Shown one piece after another: positions 4,461 to 5,371 of a stretch of DNA of 5,371 nucleotides. Origin of the DNA: CAYRHS01 sp964424125 (GTDB lineage: Bacteria; Actinomycetota; Acidimicrobiia; IMCC26256; JAOSJL01); contig CAYRHS010000191.1 in NCBI GenBank assembly GCA_964424125.1, positions 1 through 5,371 on the forward strand, given 5' to 3'. The stretch's first letter is position 1; each line of letters opens with the position of its first letter. The notes below the pieces were generated by a model. It saw only the letters and a list, made by a program, of their open reading frames with translations, did no database searches and had not been told where the DNA came from. The translations under genes were made by a program, and so were the position numbers.

Positions 4461-5371
4461 TCAGTCCTCGTAGCCGTTGACCCAGCCGTCGACGTCGACG
4501 ATCTCGCCGTCCTTCACGACCGTGACCCGGGAGTCCGGCGAGTACACGTGGGTCGGCGTGCCCGCCAGCTCGACCGCGTTCGATGCCGAGAGCTCCGAGC
4601 CCATGTAGACGTGCTGGCCCTCGATCGACGCGAGCGTCTCCAGCAGCTTCGCCCCGGTGAGCTGGTCGGCGCCGATCTGGTTGCCGATGTCCCAGAGGGT
4701 CATTACCTGGGAGAAGGTGGCGCTGGCCTGGCTCGTGGGCTCGAAGTCCTGGTAGCGCGCCAGGCGATCGCGGAAGGTCTGGGCCTCCTCGTCGTCGGGC
4801 ACGGCCCAGGTGGTGTCGCCGCCCAGGTACACGCCCTCCGCCGCGTCGCCGGCTTCCGCGAGCACCTGCTCGTCGGCGCACGAACCGGGTGCCGCGAGCG
4901 TGCCCTGGACGCCGATCTGTTGGGCCGCCTCGAAGATCCGGGCGCAGTCCTCGGCCGCGAAGAGGACGAAGATGGCGTCGGGATCGCCGTCGTTGGCCTT
5001 CACGAGCGCGCTGGTGAAGTCGGCCGCGCCCACGGATTCGGGCACGAGGGTGACGTCCTCGACGCCTCGCTCCTTGAGGAAGTCAGCGAGGAGGGCGTTG
5101 GCCGCGAGCTCACCGGCCGAGAGGTCGGCGTAGAGGATCGAAGCCGACTCGATGCCGAGCTCGTCCACGGCGTACTTGGCCAACGCGGGAAACTGTGTCG
5201 CCGAGGCGCCGAGGAACGGGTAGCTGCTCTCGCCGATGAACTCGTTGAAGCCGACGGGGAGCGTCACCGTCGGGATCTGTGCTTCCGTGGTGACGGCCAT
5301 GCCGTTGTCGCCCCACAGGGGGTTCAGCCCGGCCACGGCGATCCGCGGGGCCGGAATGCCGAACCACTCCC
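4461..5371 (-). CDS. Branched-chain-type ABC transporter substrate-binding protein (partial, N-terminus outside window)
   Basis: The frame is open to the window edge, giving about 302 visible residues; the start and any export signal lie beyond 5371. The GTG at 5336 is an internal Val, not a start. The visible part fits the Peripla_BP_6/LivK class of type I periplasmic-binding folds: segments such as GIPAPRIAVAG, AQIPTVT and YPFLGASATQFPALAKYAVDE in lobe 1, a Rossmann-like strand SASILYADLSAGE, then DFTSALVKANDGDPDAIFVLFAAED and AEGVYLGGDTTWAVPDD. Two cysteines (in AEDCARIF and GSCADEQ, 22 residues apart) may form a disulfide. Full-length relatives are roughly 400 residues, so about a quarter is missing. 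The protein would bind a small solute outside the membrane and deliver it to an ABC permease, but no permease or ATPase genes are in the window. This family takes up amino acids, amides, urea and other small molecules, so the ligand is open. It is followed on the same strand by a GH31 lipoprotein, which suggests shared transcription. Confidence 0.88.
   Translation of the reverse strand, partial: EWFGIPAPRIAVAGLNPLWGDNGMAVTTEAQIPTVTLPVGFNEFIGESSYPFLGASATQFPALAKYAVDELGIESASILYADLSAGELAANALLADFLKERGVEDVTLVPESVGAADFTSALVKANDGDPDAIFVLFAAEDCARIFEAAQQIGVQGTLAAPGSCADEQVLAEAGDAAEGVYLGGDTTWAVPDDEEAQTFRDRLARYQDFEPTSQASATFSQVMTLWDIGNQIGADQLTGAKLLETLASIEGQHVYMGSELSASNAVELAGTPTHVYSPDSRVTVVKDGEIVDVDGWVNGYED

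Noticed and set aside
3988..4881. 297-codon - strand frame bridging the GH31 and solute-binding genes
   Set aside because: It overlaps two well-supported genes out of frame, is Arg/Gly-rich and has no domain.
5334..5336. GTG as a start of the solute-binding protein
   Set aside because: The frame continues upstream to the window edge with family-like sequence (GIPAPRIAVAG), and a start here would remove the export signal and part of lobe 1.

Overview
The window is very GC-rich with strongly GC-biased third codon positions. Its gene types are an unnamed Cys/Lys-rich small protein, a collagen-like pentapeptide-repeat secreted protein, a NarL-type regulator remnant and branched-chain-type solute-binding proteins. 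Together these suggest a high-GC actinobacterium. An Acidimicrobiia-like lineage is my best guess from the style of the small protein and the pentapeptide protein, but that is inference and not shown by the sequence.

Layout. On the + strand, 48-434 encodes a small hypothetical protein with four N-terminal cysteines and an extremely basic tail. After a 168-base gap, 603-1646 encodes a secreted protein made of a signal peptide, a short Cys-bracketed module, 14 Gly-X-Y collagen-like triplets, and about 26 pentapeptide repeats in four blocks. The blocks are separated by loops that are each bracketed by two cysteines. A perfect 12-bp hairpin at 1696-1722 follows. Positions 1727-2212 are the decayed remains of a NarL/LuxR-type response regulator. 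It has lost its start, has three reading-frame shifts and lacks the region between receiver and HTH, while the final DNA-binding domain is still readable.

On the - strand, 4385-2217 encodes a full-length GH31-type glycoside hydrolase lipoprotein that ends 4 bases from the end of the pseudogene. Upstream of it, at 5371-4461, lies the C-terminal three quarters of a type I (branched-chain amino acid family) ABC substrate-binding protein, cut by the window edge. The 75-base gap between these two genes holds a second perfect 12-bp hairpin, which buries the likely Shine-Dalgarno sequence of the hydrolase gene.

The solute-binding protein and the hydrolase are probably co-transcribed. They may form a surface module in which a tethered exo-glycosidase releases or trims a ligand captured by an ABC importer; this is inferred from gene order only. 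The two + strand genes show no functional link to that pair. The regulator remnant lacks a kinase partner in the window and is probably the residue of a lost two-component system. I see no CRISPR array, tRNA, rRNA, transposase or phage gene. The most unusual features are the Cys-stapled pentapeptide protein, the frame history of the regulator remnant, and the two matched 12-bp, 3-nt-loop hairpins.
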